A stretch of DNA of 37,202 nucleotides from Mollicutes bacterium (GTDB lineage: Bacteria; Bacillota_I; Bacilli_A; Izemoplasmatales; Izemoplasmataceae), in contig PUMR01000019.1 in the NCBI GenBank assembly GCA_003551455.1, positions 1-37,202 on the forward strand, given 5' to 3'. The position numbers and the translations under genes are program-made. The notes below the pieces were generated by a model. The model did not search any database. It was not told where the DNA came from and saw only the letters and a list, made by a program, of their open reading frames with translations. This document shows positions 23,400 through 30,641 of the stretch, in pieces. Numbering within the stretch: position 1 is the first letter of the stretch; each line of letters begins with the position of its first letter.

Positions 23400-24731
23400 A
23401 TGCGGGTGGTCATCATCGGCGGCGACGCCGCCGGCATGAGCGCGGCGAGCAAACTCCGCCGGCTCGACGAAAGCTCTGAGATCATCGTTTTCGAAAGGGG
23501 CTCCGATGTGAGCTACAGTGCCTGCGGCATGCCCTATCACCTCAAGGGCGAAATCGAGCAAGAGAGCCATCTCTATGCCCGGCGGCCGGAGGATTTTCAA
23601 AAGCAGGATATCGATCTGCGACTCCTCCACGAAGTCACCGCGCTCGACGCCGAAAAGAAGGAAATCACCGTCAAAGACCGCAAAAATGACAAGAACTCGA
23701 CCCACACCTATGACAAGCTCGTCATCGCCACCGGCGCCGACGGCATCCGTTTAGGCCTCGAAGGCACCGACAAAGAAAGGGTGTTCACCTTCAACGACAT
23801 GGAAGACATGCGGCGCTTGAAACGGACCATCGAAGCGAAAGCCCCCGAGCGCGCCGTGATCGTCGGCGGGGGCTTCATCGGCGTCGAACTCGCCGAAGCC
23901 TTCCACGCGAAGGGCATCCGGACGAGCATCCACGAGCGCGAAGCGGAAATCCTCCCGCAGCTCGATCGTGAGTTCGGCCGCGCCGCCCGGGAGGAAATGG
24001 AGCGCCACGGCATCGCGGTCGCGACCCGCTCCACGGTGCGCGGCTATGAAGAACGGGACGGACGCTACCATGTGCTGACCACCGCCGGCGAAGAAGAGGC
24101 GGATTTCGTCGTCGAGGCGGTCGGCGTCAGGCCCAACACGGACTTTTTGAAAGGAAGCGGTTTGGAGTATCTCCCGAATGGCGCCATCAGGGTGAATGAC
24201 GCCATGGAGACAGCCCTCGCCGATGTCTATGCGGCGGGGGATGTCGCGAGCGTGTATCACCGGATCCTCGAGCGCGACGTGCATGTGCCCCTGGGGACCC
24301 ACGCCAACAAGGCCGGGCGCGTCATCGCCGAACGCATCGCGGGAAGGGATGCCCGTTTTCCCGGGGTCCTGGGCTCCTTCGTCGTGAAAGTCTTCACCCG
24401 CACCGCCGCCAAGACGGGCCTTTCCTTGCAAGAGGCGAAAAAAGCGGGAATCGCGGCAGAGGAAGCGACCATCGAAGCGCCCTCGCGGGCCGGCTACTAC
24501 CCCGGCAAAGAACGGATCAAGGTGCGCATCGTCTATGACCCCAAGGACAACCGACTCCTCGGCTTCCAGCTCTTCGGCGCCGACGGCGTCGCCCAGCGGC
24601 TCCATGCGGCCGCCGTGGCGCTTTGGGCCGCCATGGACGCCGCGACCTTCCGCCAGGCCGATCTCGCCTACGCGCCCCCGTTCTCGCCCGTCTACGACCC
24701 CCTCTTGGTGTGTGCGAACCAGATCAAGTGA
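23400..24731 (+). CDS. CoA-disulfide reductase-like FAD/NAD(P)H oxidoreductase
   Basis: 443 aa flavoprotein of the pyridine nucleotide-disulfide reductase superfamily. An FAD-binding GGDAAG is at the N-terminus and a single redox Cys42 lies in VSYSACGMPY. The NAD(P)H-binding loop is VGGGFIG, the FAD loop is VYAAGDVA, and the C-terminal dimer domain carries RAGYYPG and AYAPPFSPVYDP. One cysteine instead of CxxxxC is the mark of CoA-disulfide reductase, NADH oxidase/peroxidase and CoA-persulfide reductase. The tyrosine-bearing C-terminal motifs favour the CoADR branch. ATG at 23400 has AAGGAG 8 bases upstream; ATG at 23394 is too close to it. Likely role: thiol or persulfide redox balance. No rhodanese domain is fused. 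Confidence 0.87.
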   Translation: MRVVIIGGDAAGMSAASKLRRLDESSEIIVFERGSDVSYSACGMPYHLKGEIEQESHLYARRPEDFQKQDIDLRLLHEVTALDAEKKEITVKDRKNDKNSTHTYDKLVIATGADGIRLGLEGTDKERVFTFNDMEDMRRLKRTIEAKAPERAVIVGGGFIGVELAEAFHAKGIRTSIHEREAEILPQLDREFGRAAREEMERHGIAVATRSTVRGYEERDGRYHVLTTAGEEEADFVVEAVGVRPNTDFLKGSGLEYLPNGAIRVNDAMETALADVYAAGDVASVYHRILERDVHVPLGTHANKAGRVIAERIAGRDARFPGVLGSFVVKVFTRTAAKTGLSLQEAKKAGIAAEEATIEAPSRAGYYPGKERIKVRIVYDPKDNRLLGFQLFGADGVAQRLHAAAVALWAAMDAATFRQADLAYAPPFSPVYDPLLVCANQIK

Positions 24732-24770
24732 ATCAAGGCAAGAAAAAATACATTGTTGTGAGGTGTCCCC

Positions 24771-24983
24771 ATGAAAAAGAACGTCGGAAAAATCGACCAG
24801 GCCGTCCGCTACATCGTCGCGATCATCCTCATCGTGCTCGCCGTCATCTTCCAGGGGGTATGGTATTGGCTCCTCGTACCGGCCGTCATCCTCGGTTTCA
24901 CGGCTTCGGTGTCCTTTTGCGGGATCTACAAGATCTTCGGCATCGACACTTGCAAGTTCGACCATGGCGGCAAGGAGGATTGA
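24771..24983 (+). CDS. DUF2892 inner-membrane protein (YgaP-TM-like)
   Basis: 70 aa with two membrane helices (about 12-27 and 30-47) and the short DUF2892 pattern: N-terminal MKKNVGKIDQAVRYIVA, then a Cys-containing turn FCGIYKIFGIDTCKFD. DUF2892 domains often stand next to, or are fused with, rhodanese domains. Its place 39 bases after the CoADR-like gene suggests a shared role in sulfane-sulfur or thiol handling, which is inference. GTGAGGTG precedes the ATG and a strong terminator follows. Confidence 0.85.
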   Translation: MKKNVGKIDQAVRYIVAIILIVLAVIFQGVWYWLLVPAVILGFTASVSFCGIYKIFGIDTCKFDHGGKED

Positions 24984-24987
24984 GCAG

Positions 24988-25014
24988 ACGGGCCCGGCAC
25001 CGGGCCCGTTTTTT
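24988..25014 (+). terminator. Terminator after the DUF2892 gene
   Basis: ACGGGCCCG (24988-24996), GCAC loop, CGGGCCCGT (25001-25009), then T to 25014. It is a very stable GC stem. Confidence 0.95.
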
Positions 25015-25060
25015 CTTCATCGGCAAAAGTTGTATTATAGATTGTTCCCTTTCTTTCCCG

Positions 25061-25083
25061 CTTGTGCTATAATGACACACAAG
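25061..25083 (+). promoter_or_regulatory. Promoter -10 with overlapping FadR-type operator
   Basis: Extended -10 TGCTATAAT (TATAAT at 25068-25073) lies inside the inverted repeat CTTGTG (25061-25066), 11 bases, CACAAG (25078-25083). A dimer on this repeat would cover the -10, giving autorepression by the GntR-family protein encoded next. The -35 (TTCCCT, 17 bases upstream) is poor. Confidence 0.6.
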
Positions 25084-25121
25084 AAGATGCTGTCCTCACG
25101 GCGGAACAGGGGGGAAGAACC

Positions 25122-25844
25122 ATGACCAAGACGAAAAGCCAAAAGGTCTACGACTATATCGAAGGACTCGTCATAAGCGGGGAAATCAAGCCCGGCGAGC
25201 GTCTGCCCTCGGAGGCGCGCCTCGGCGAGATTCTCAATGTGAGCCGGGTTTCGGTCCGGGCGGGCATCGAGAAGCTTTCCGCCATCGGTCTCGTCACGAA
25301 ACGGAAAGGCGGCGGCACCTATGTGAACCAGCCGAAGAACGAGAACTATCTTTCCGTCTTCACGCCGACCCTTTTGCACAACACGGACTACCTCGAGCTC
25401 ATGGAGGTCCGACGGGCGCTTGACGCCCTTTCGGTGCAACTATGCGCCGAACAGGTCACCGAAGGGGAGAAGAAGCGTCTCGGACGCATCATCACCCGGA
25501 TGGAGGAACTCGAGGAAGAGGACGATTTCTTCGAGCTCGACAAGAAGTTCCATCTGCTCGTGTCGAAGTATTCACGCAACCGTTTCCTCCACAACGTCCA
25601 CATCATCATCTGGGACGTCTTGCAAAAGACCCTCCGGCCGAAATACGCCATCGTGACGCAAGCCGGCCTCGAAGAGAACGTCGCCCACCACAAGCGGATC
25701 TATGAGGCGATCATCCACCGCGATGTCGACTTGGCCCGCATCTATACCGTGCACCATCTCGAGAAGGTCATCGACAATTTCAAATGCGTCTATAACGAGG
25801 CCTACCGGCAAGAGAAGGACAAAGCGCAAAAAAAAGGAACGTGA
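25122..25844 (+). CDS. GntR-family regulator of the FadR (FCD) type
   Basis: 240 aa. The N-terminal winged helix (about 5-72) contains the GntR signature GERLPSEARLGEILNVSRVS and a wing GLVTKRKGGGTYV. The C-terminal all-helical FCD domain (about 92-225) keeps Asp/His positions that bind metal or carboxylate ligands (ELDKKFHLL, HHKRIYEAI, VHHLEKV). FCD regulators respond to small carboxylic acids. No metabolic gene is adjacent on the same transcript, so its target may be itself or elsewhere; the gcv operon 2 kb away is only a guess. The start follows AGGGGGGAAG. Confidence 0.9.
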   Translation: MTKTKSQKVYDYIEGLVISGEIKPGERLPSEARLGEILNVSRVSVRAGIEKLSAIGLVTKRKGGGTYVNQPKNENYLSVFTPTLLHNTDYLELMEVRRALDALSVQLCAEQVTEGEKKRLGRIITRMEELEEEDDFFELDKKFHLLVSKYSRNRFLHNVHIIIWDVLQKTLRPKYAIVTQAGLEENVAHHKRIYEAIIHRDVDLARIYTVHHLEKVIDNFKCVYNEAYRQEKDKAQKKGT

Positions 25845-25858
25845 CGCGGTTCCTTTTT
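25831..25858 (+). terminator. Terminator of the FadR-type gene
   Basis: AAAAAGGAAC (25831-25840) pairs with GTTCCTTTTT (25849-25858). The stop codon is in the loop. The right arm overlaps the -35 region of the tRNA-Leu promoter. Confidence 0.85.
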
Positions 25859-25877
25859 GGCCGAATTTTGTTATAAT
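25850..25877 (+). promoter_or_regulatory. Promoter of tRNA-Leu
   Basis: TTCCTT (25850-25855), 16-base spacer, TATAAT (25872-25877), 12 bases before the tRNA. Part of the -35 region is shared with the upstream terminator. Confidence 0.6.
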
Positions 25878-25889
25878 GTCTGTAGACAA

Positions 25890-25974
25890 GCCAGCATGGC
25901 GGAATGGGTAGACGCGCCAGACTCAAAATCTGGTGGCCGTTGAGGCCGTGTCGGTTCGAGCCCGACTGCTGGTA
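25890..25974 (+). tRNA. tRNA-Leu(CAA)
   Basis: Class II tRNA. Acceptor GCCAGCA/TGCTGGT has a G-U first pair. The anticodon arm is CCAGA-CTCAAAA-TCTGG, giving anticodon CAA. A long variable arm (GGCC/GGCC stem) and a T arm GTCGG-TTCGAGC-CCGAC follow. Discriminator A is followed by GAA, so CCA must be added by enzyme, unlike the tRNA-Thr in this window. The 3' end is three bases from the stop codon of the convergent gene. Confidence 0.95.
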
Positions 25975-25977
25975 GAA

Positions 25978-27636
25978 CTAGTCTTTTATCTCCTCGACGA
26001 ACACGTCGAGGAGTTTTTCGTCGTAATAGGTGCCACGGTGGCTGATGAGCTTCGCGAGTGTTTCCGCCTCGGTGTGTTCCGTACCGCTCTTGCCGCTTCT
26101 GAGGTCGTCGTAGTCGTCGAGGATGCGGAAGATGCGGGCGGAAAGGGGGATCTCTTCCCCTTTGAGGCCGAAAGGATAGCCCGAGCCGTCGACGTGCTCA
26201 TGGTGGGTGAGGATGGCGTAGGCGACGTTTTTCAGCTTCGGCAGCGCATTGGCGATGCGATAGCCGATCTCCGCATGGCGCGTGAATTCTTGCACGAGGT
26301 CGGGGTCTTGATGCCTTTCGTCGCTGAAAAGCCGTTTGTCGAGGCTGATCTTGCCGATGTCGTGCAGCGTGATGAGCCGGAAGAGCTCGCCCCGCTCGTG
26401 ACGGTTGAGCTTCAGCCTTTCGCACATGCGCGCGCCCAGCGACCGGAGCCGCTTGAGATGTTCGGGCGTCTCGTCCGTACGTTCGTAGAGGTTCTCGAGG
26501 AGGGCCTCGGTGACCCCCTTGGTCTGGCGGTTGTATTCATGGATCTTGTCCTTGTAGAGCATGTTCTCGGCGGAGAGGAAGGCGTGTTGGAGGGTGTGGT
26601 TGTCGGCCTTTTTGCTGTAGCCGAAAGCGGCGGAGAGGAAAGGGATGTCCCCGGCGCTCTTGTGGATCGAGCCCTTTATCTCCCGGATGGCCTCTTTCAC
26701 GGTCTGGGTGTTGAAACGCTGGATCACGGCGACGAACTCGTCGCCGCCGAGCCGGGCGATGATGCTCTCCTTGGGGAGGTTGTCCTTCAAGAGGCGGGCG
26801 AAGCGGATGAGGATCCTGTCCCCCTCGTCATGGCCGAAGACGTCATTGACGAGTTTCAGTCCGTTGATGTCGGCGAGGAGGATTCCCATGCCCTTCTTGT
26901 TCTTGTAGAGTTCGCTCACTTCGTTGAAGTAGCGACGGTTGTAGAGTTCGGTGAGGTCGTCGTGGTAGGAGAGGTGCGTGAGGCTTCGCTCCCTCTCTTT
27001 TTGTTCGGTGAGGTCGATGGCGATCGTGGCGATGACCCGGAGTCCCCGCTCGTCGCGGCCGATATAGACGGAATAGAGGTCCCAGGAGAGTTTCCGGCGG
27101 TGCTTGGTCATGATGGTGAAATTCCCCTCGAACACCCGTTCTTCGATATCATAGGTCTTGGCGATGTGTTCGTACATTTCGTCGTGTTTGCGGTTGAAGG
27201 CCTTTTCCACCCAGGCGCGGATGGTGGGGATGTCATTGCGTGTATAGCCCGTGCGCTCGATGAAATGTTTGGACAAACGGACGATTTCCTTGTTTTCCGC
27301 ATGCAACATCACGGGAAGCGGGGATTCGTCGACCATGTTGTAGAGGAGCTGTCTTTGCAGCGTCAAGAGTTCCGAGAACTTCTTGCCGCTCTCTTCGCGC
27401 TTGGCCAAGCGTTGCGTAAGACGCTCGTTGCGATTGTGTTGGTAGATGAGCACGGAAAAAATCACCGCCGACGAGATGGCCACATACACCAATCCCTTGA
27501 CGACGCTGTAGTAGAGGAAAGCGTCGATATCGGGCGCCAAGCGGAAAAGGAGCCAGTCGGAAAAAAGGATCCAGGTGACGCCGAAAGCCATATAGATGCC
27601 GGTGACGACGAGCGCGTCCTTTTGTCCCCTCTTCAT
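25978..27636 (-). CDS. Membrane PAS-GGDEF-HD-GYP c-di-GMP signalling protein
   Basis: 552 aa. Two N-terminal membrane helices (about 10-32 and 42-64) lead through a coiled-coil linker to a PAS-like sensor (about 95-215), an intact GGDEF domain (GGDEF at 297-301) and an HD-GYP domain. HD-GYP shows HDIGK with His425-Asp426, HAEIG, HHEH (478-481) and GSGYP (GYP at 486-488). Both catalytic halves look intact, so it could make and degrade c-di-GMP, with the PAS domain deciding. HD-GYP enzymes yield pGpG or GMP. AGGGAGTG precedes the ATG. Its last codons contain a plus-strand terminator hairpin for tRNA-Leu. It is monocistronic, with no clear terminator of its own downstream. Confidence 0.93.
   Translation of the reverse strand: MKRGQKDALVVTGIYMAFGVTWILFSDWLLFRLAPDIDAFLYYSVVKGLVYVAISSAVIFSVLIYQHNRNERLTQRLAKREESGKKFSELLTLQRQLLYNMVDESPLPVMLHAENKEIVRLSKHFIERTGYTRNDIPTIRAWVEKAFNRKHDEMYEHIAKTYDIEERVFEGNFTIMTKHRRKLSWDLYSVYIGRDERGLRVIATIAIDLTEQKERERSLTHLSYHDDLTELYNRRYFNEVSELYKNKKGMGILLADINGLKLVNDVFGHDEGDRILIRFARLLKDNLPKESIIARLGGDEFVAVIQRFNTQTVKEAIREIKGSIHKSAGDIPFLSAAFGYSKKADNHTLQHAFLSAENMLYKDKIHEYNRQTKGVTEALLENLYERTDETPEHLKRLRSLGARMCERLKLNRHERGELFRLITLHDIGKISLDKRLFSDERHQDPDLVQEFTRHAEIGYRIANALPKLKNVAYAILTHHEHVDGSGYPFGLKGEEIPLSARIFRILDDYDDLRSGKSGTEHTEAETLAKLISHRGTYYDEKLLDVFVEEIKD
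25990..26018 (+). terminator. tRNA-Leu terminator inside the convergent coding region
   Basis: Perfect 10-bp stem CTCCTCGACG (25990-25999), AACA loop, CGTCGAGGAG (26004-26013), then five T. On the plus strand it is an ideal terminator for tRNA-Leu. The same bases encode residues close to the C-terminus (LLDVFVEEIKD) of the GGDEF-HD-GYP protein on the other strand. Confidence 0.85.
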
Positions 27637-27676
27637 GCCATCACTCCCTAGGGGGCCGTTCGGGGTCTTCTTCCCA

Positions 27677-27714
27677 ATTCTACCACATCGGAAGGATTAA
27701 TCAATATCGGAAGG
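27677..27714 (-). promoter_or_regulatory. Promoter and repeat elements of the GGDEF-HD-GYP gene
   Basis: On the minus strand: TTGATT (27704-27699), 16-base spacer, TAGAAT (27682-27677). The plus-strand direct repeat ATCGGAAGG occurs at 27687-27695 and 27706-27714, 19 bases apart. It brackets the palindrome GATTAATC (27695-27702), which covers the -35. This looks like a regulator site; the regulator is unknown. Confidence 0.5.
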
Positions 27715-27747
27715 GTCCCGTCAAGACCATTTCCCGCTCCGTACTGC

Positions 27748-27776
27748 TTGCGAAAGTGCTTACAATGGTCTATAAT
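27748..27776 (+). promoter_or_regulatory. Promoter of the gcv operon
   Basis: TTGCGA (27748-27753), 17-base spacer, TATAAT (27771-27776). The untranslated leader is only about 38 bases, too short for a glycine riboswitch. Confidence 0.75.
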
Positions 27777-27819
27777 TAGTAGATGTGAAAACAACCACGA
27801 CGCGGAAAGGATGACCCCC

Positions 27820-28902
27820 ATGAAACGGACCCCCCTCTATGACGAACATGTGCGTTTGCAGGCCCGCATGGTCGATTACGCGGGCTACGAGATGCCCTTG
27901 CAATACCGTTCCATCAAGGAGGAACACCACGCCGTGCGGAACACGGCCGGCGTCTTCGACGTCTCGCACATGGGCGAGATCCACGTTTTGGGAAGCGAAG
28001 CGACGGATCTTCTCGACGCCATCTTCACGAACCGGGTCCGCGCGATGACGGCCCAAGAGATCCAATACGGCTTCCTCACCAACGAAAAGGGCGGCGTGGT
28101 CGACGACCTCCTCGTCTACAAGGTGAACGACGAGTTCTATCTCCTCGTCGTGAACGCCGCCAACAAGGACAAGGACTTCGCCTGGATCAAAGAGAAGAAC
28201 ACCTTCGACGCCACCGTCATCGACAAGACCGACGCATATGCGGAAATCGCCCTGCAAGGGCCGAAGGCCGAGGACATCCTCCAAGCCTACACCGAGACGG
28301 ACCTTTCGACAATCCGCTTTTTCACCTTCGCCGAATTCGAGATTGCGAAAAAGACCTTCCTCGTCTCCCGCACCGGCTACACGGGGGAAGACGGTTTCGA
28401 GATCTATGGCGAGGACGAAGATGTGAAGATGCTCTTCCGGCGCCTTCTAAAAGAGAACGAGGAACTCTCTCCCGCCGGACTCGGCTGCCGGGACACCCTC
28501 CGCTTCGAGGCGGGGCTCCCCCTCTACGGTCATGAGATCGACGCCGACATCACCCCGTTGGCGGCGGGGTACGGTTTCGCCGTCGATTTGCGCAAAGAGC
28601 GTTTCATCGGTCAAGACGTGCTGAAAAGGCAGAAAGAAGAGGGTCTCGAACGCAAAGTCGTCGGCCTCGAACTCTTGGACAAAGGCATCCTCCGTGAAGG
28701 CTATGATGTCTATCATGAAGACGAGAAGATCGGCCGGACCCTGTCGGGCTATCTCTCCCCGACGCTCGAGAAGCCCCTGGCCACGGCCATCCTTCCCATG
28801 GAGCACGCCAAGAAGGGGTCCATCGTCACCGTGAAGGTGCGCAAACGCATGCTGCAAGCCCGCGTGCGCAACAAGACGTTCTATAGAAGAAAGAAGAGTT
28901 GA
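27820..28902 (+). CDS. gcvT: Glycine cleavage T protein (aminomethyltransferase)
   Basis: 360 aa. Transfers the methylene group from aminomethyl-lipoyl-GcvH to tetrahydrofolate, releasing ammonia. The folate-binding N-terminal domain begins RTPLYDEHVRLQARMVDYAGYEMPLQY and contains the highly conserved VFDVSHMGE. The central SRTGYTGEDGFEIY and the C-terminal barrel complete the family. ATG at 27820 has GGAAAGG 9 bases upstream, better spaced than the in-frame ATG at 27811. It is the first gene of a complete four-gene operon for T, H and the two halves of P. The L protein (lipoamide dehydrogenase) is not in the window. Confidence 0.97.
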   Translation: MKRTPLYDEHVRLQARMVDYAGYEMPLQYRSIKEEHHAVRNTAGVFDVSHMGEIHVLGSEATDLLDAIFTNRVRAMTAQEIQYGFLTNEKGGVVDDLLVYKVNDEFYLLVVNAANKDKDFAWIKEKNTFDATVIDKTDAYAEIALQGPKAEDILQAYTETDLSTIRFFTFAEFEIAKKTFLVSRTGYTGEDGFEIYGEDEDVKMLFRRLLKENEELSPAGLGCRDTLRFEAGLPLYGHEIDADITPLAAGYGFAVDLRKERFIGQDVLKRQKEEGLERKVVGLELLDKGILREGYDVYHEDEKIGRTLSGYLSPTLEKPLATAILPMEHAKKGSIVTVKVRKRMLQARVRNKTFYRRKKS

Positions 28903-28927
28903 AAACTAGGAATAGGAGAGTGAGAAC

Positions 28928-29305
28928 ATGAAAACCCCGAAAGACCTCCGCTACACCGAGACCCATGAATGGGTGCGTATCGAGGACGGCCACGCCTACA
29001 TCGGCATCACCGACTATGCGCAGGACCAGCTCGGCGAGATCGTCTTCATCGAACTGCCCGAAGAGAGTGACGAACTCGAACAGGGCGAAGAGTTCGCCGC
29101 CATCGAGTCCGTCAAGGCCGCGAGTGATGTCATGGCGCCCGTGAGCGGTGTCGTCGTCGCTGTGAACGAAGCCCTCGAGGACTCCCCCGAGCTCTTGAAC
29201 GAGGACCCTTACGAGAACTGGATCGTCAAGGTCGAACTCGAGGACGAAAGTGAACTCGAAGGGCTCATGAGCGCCGAAGAATACGCGAACATGAGCAAAG
29301 AATAG
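28928..29305 (+). CDS. gcvH: Glycine cleavage H protein (lipoyl carrier)
   Basis: 125 aa. Carries the aminomethyl group on a lipoyl arm between the P, T and L proteins. The lipoylation site is Lys63 in ESVKAASD. It opens with the typical LRYTETHEWVRIEDG and contains GITDYAQDQLGEIVFIELPE. GGAGAGTGAG precedes the ATG, 25 bases after gcvT. Lipoate attachment genes are not nearby. Confidence 0.97.
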   Translation: MKTPKDLRYTETHEWVRIEDGHAYIGITDYAQDQLGEIVFIELPEESDELEQGEEFAAIESVKAASDVMAPVSGVVVAVNEALEDSPELLNEDPYENWIVKVELEDESELEGLMSAEEYANMSKE

Positions 29306-29315
29306 GGGGAGGACC

Positions 29316-30641
29316 ATGCACAAATATCTCCCGCACACCGAAAAAGACATCGAGAAGATGCTCGAGAGGATCGGCGTCTCCTCGATGGACGACCTCTTCG
29401 CGGAGATTCCCGACGCGCTCAAGGGCCTCGACCTCGATTTGCCGAAGAGCCTCTCGGAGATCGAACTCCGCGACCATTTCGAGCGCCTCGCGAGCCAGAA
29501 CGAGCCGCTCGTGCCTTTCATGGGGGCCGGGGCCTACGACCACTACACCCCGAGCGTCATCCCCTATCTCCTCGAGCGACAGGAGTTCATGACGGCCTAC
29601 ACGCCCTATCAGCCCGAAGTCTCCCAAGGCACGCTCCAATACATCTTCGAGTACCAGACGATGATCACCGAGCTCACCGGGATGGACGTGTCGAACGCCT
29701 CGATGTATGACGGGGCGACGGCCACGGCCGAAGCGATGTTCATGGCCGTGAAAAAGAAGAGGAAGAAAGTGCTCGTGGCCAAGACGGTGAACCCGAACGT
29801 CTTGAACGTCTTGCGCACCTACGCTCATCCGCGCGACATCGAGATCGTCCTCGTCGAAGAGGCCGAAGGTGCTTTCGACCGTAACGACCTGGAAAAGAAA
29901 CTCGATGACGATACCGCCGCCTTCATCGTGCAGACACCGAACGTGTACGGCGTCATCGAGGACCTCGAAGGCGTCGGCGAGAGACTCAAAGAGAACAAGG
30001 CCCTCTTCGTCATCAACCAGGACCCCGCGACCCTCGCCTATCTCAAGACCCCCGCCGAATGGGGCGCCGACATCGCCGTCGGCGATTGTCAGACCCTCGG
30101 CGTGCCCCTTTCCTACGGGGGCCCCTACATCGGCTATATGGCCACGACCAAGAAGCTCATGCGCCAGATGCCCGGTCGCATCTGCGGCGTGACCGAGGAT
30201 GTCGAAGGGAAAAGGGCCTACGTGCTCACCCTGCAAGCCAGGGAACAGCACATCCGCAGAGAGAAGGCCAAATCGAACATCTGTTCGAACCAGAGTCTCA
30301 TGGCCCTCCATGTGACGATCTATCTCGCCCTCATGGGCAAGAAGGGCCTCAAGGAAGTCCAAAAGACCTCCTACAACCACGCCCATTACCTGAAGACCAT
30401 GCTGGAGAAGCTCCCCACCTTCGAAGACCCCTTCGACAAACCGTTCTTCAAGGAGTTCACCCTGAGAACGACCCTCGATCCCGAACGGATCAACCAGCTC
30501 CTCCGCGAGAAGGGCTATCTCGGCCCGCTCTCGCAAGGCCGTTTCGACGAAGAGAAGAAGGACCTCGTCACCTTCGCCGTGACGGAAAAACGCACCAAAG
30601 AACAAATGGATGAAGTCATCCGCATACTGGGGGCGATCTGA
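29316..30641 (+). CDS. gcvPA: Glycine dehydrogenase (decarboxylating) subunit 1
   Basis: 441 aa, the N-terminal half of the P protein in organisms with a split enzyme. It opens with MHKYLPHTEKDIEKMLERIG, and contains PFMGAGAYDHYTPSVIPYL and TAYTPYQPEVSQGTLQYIFE, all diagnostic. It has the aminotransferase-like fold but not the PLP lysine, which is on GcvPB. Its stop is directly followed by the gcvPB ATG (TGAATG), consistent with equal synthesis for an alpha2beta2 complex. It starts 10 bases after gcvH, with GGGGGAGG upstream. Confidence 0.97.
   Translation: MHKYLPHTEKDIEKMLERIGVSSMDDLFAEIPDALKGLDLDLPKSLSEIELRDHFERLASQNEPLVPFMGAGAYDHYTPSVIPYLLERQEFMTAYTPYQPEVSQGTLQYIFEYQTMITELTGMDVSNASMYDGATATAEAMFMAVKKKRKKVLVAKTVNPNVLNVLRTYAHPRDIEIVLVEEAEGAFDRNDLEKKLDDDTAAFIVQTPNVYGVIEDLEGVGERLKENKALFVINQDPATLAYLKTPAEWGADIAVGDCQTLGVPLSYGGPYIGYMATTKKLMRQMPGRICGVTEDVEGKRAYVLTLQAREQHIRREKAKSNICSNQSLMALHVTIYLALMGKKGLKEVQKTSYNHAHYLKTMLEKLPTFEDPFDKPFFKEFTLRTTLDPERINQLLREKGYLGPLSQGRFDEEKKDLVTFAVTEKRTKEQMDEVIRILGAI

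Noticed and set aside
25933..27651. 572-codon plus-strand open frame opposite the GGDEF-HD-GYP gene
   Set aside because: It begins inside tRNA-Leu and is antisense to a protein with intact catalytic motifs; the translation is low-complexity.
27777..27819. Glycine riboswitch before gcvT
   Set aside because: The space between promoter and start codon is far too short for even a single aptamer.
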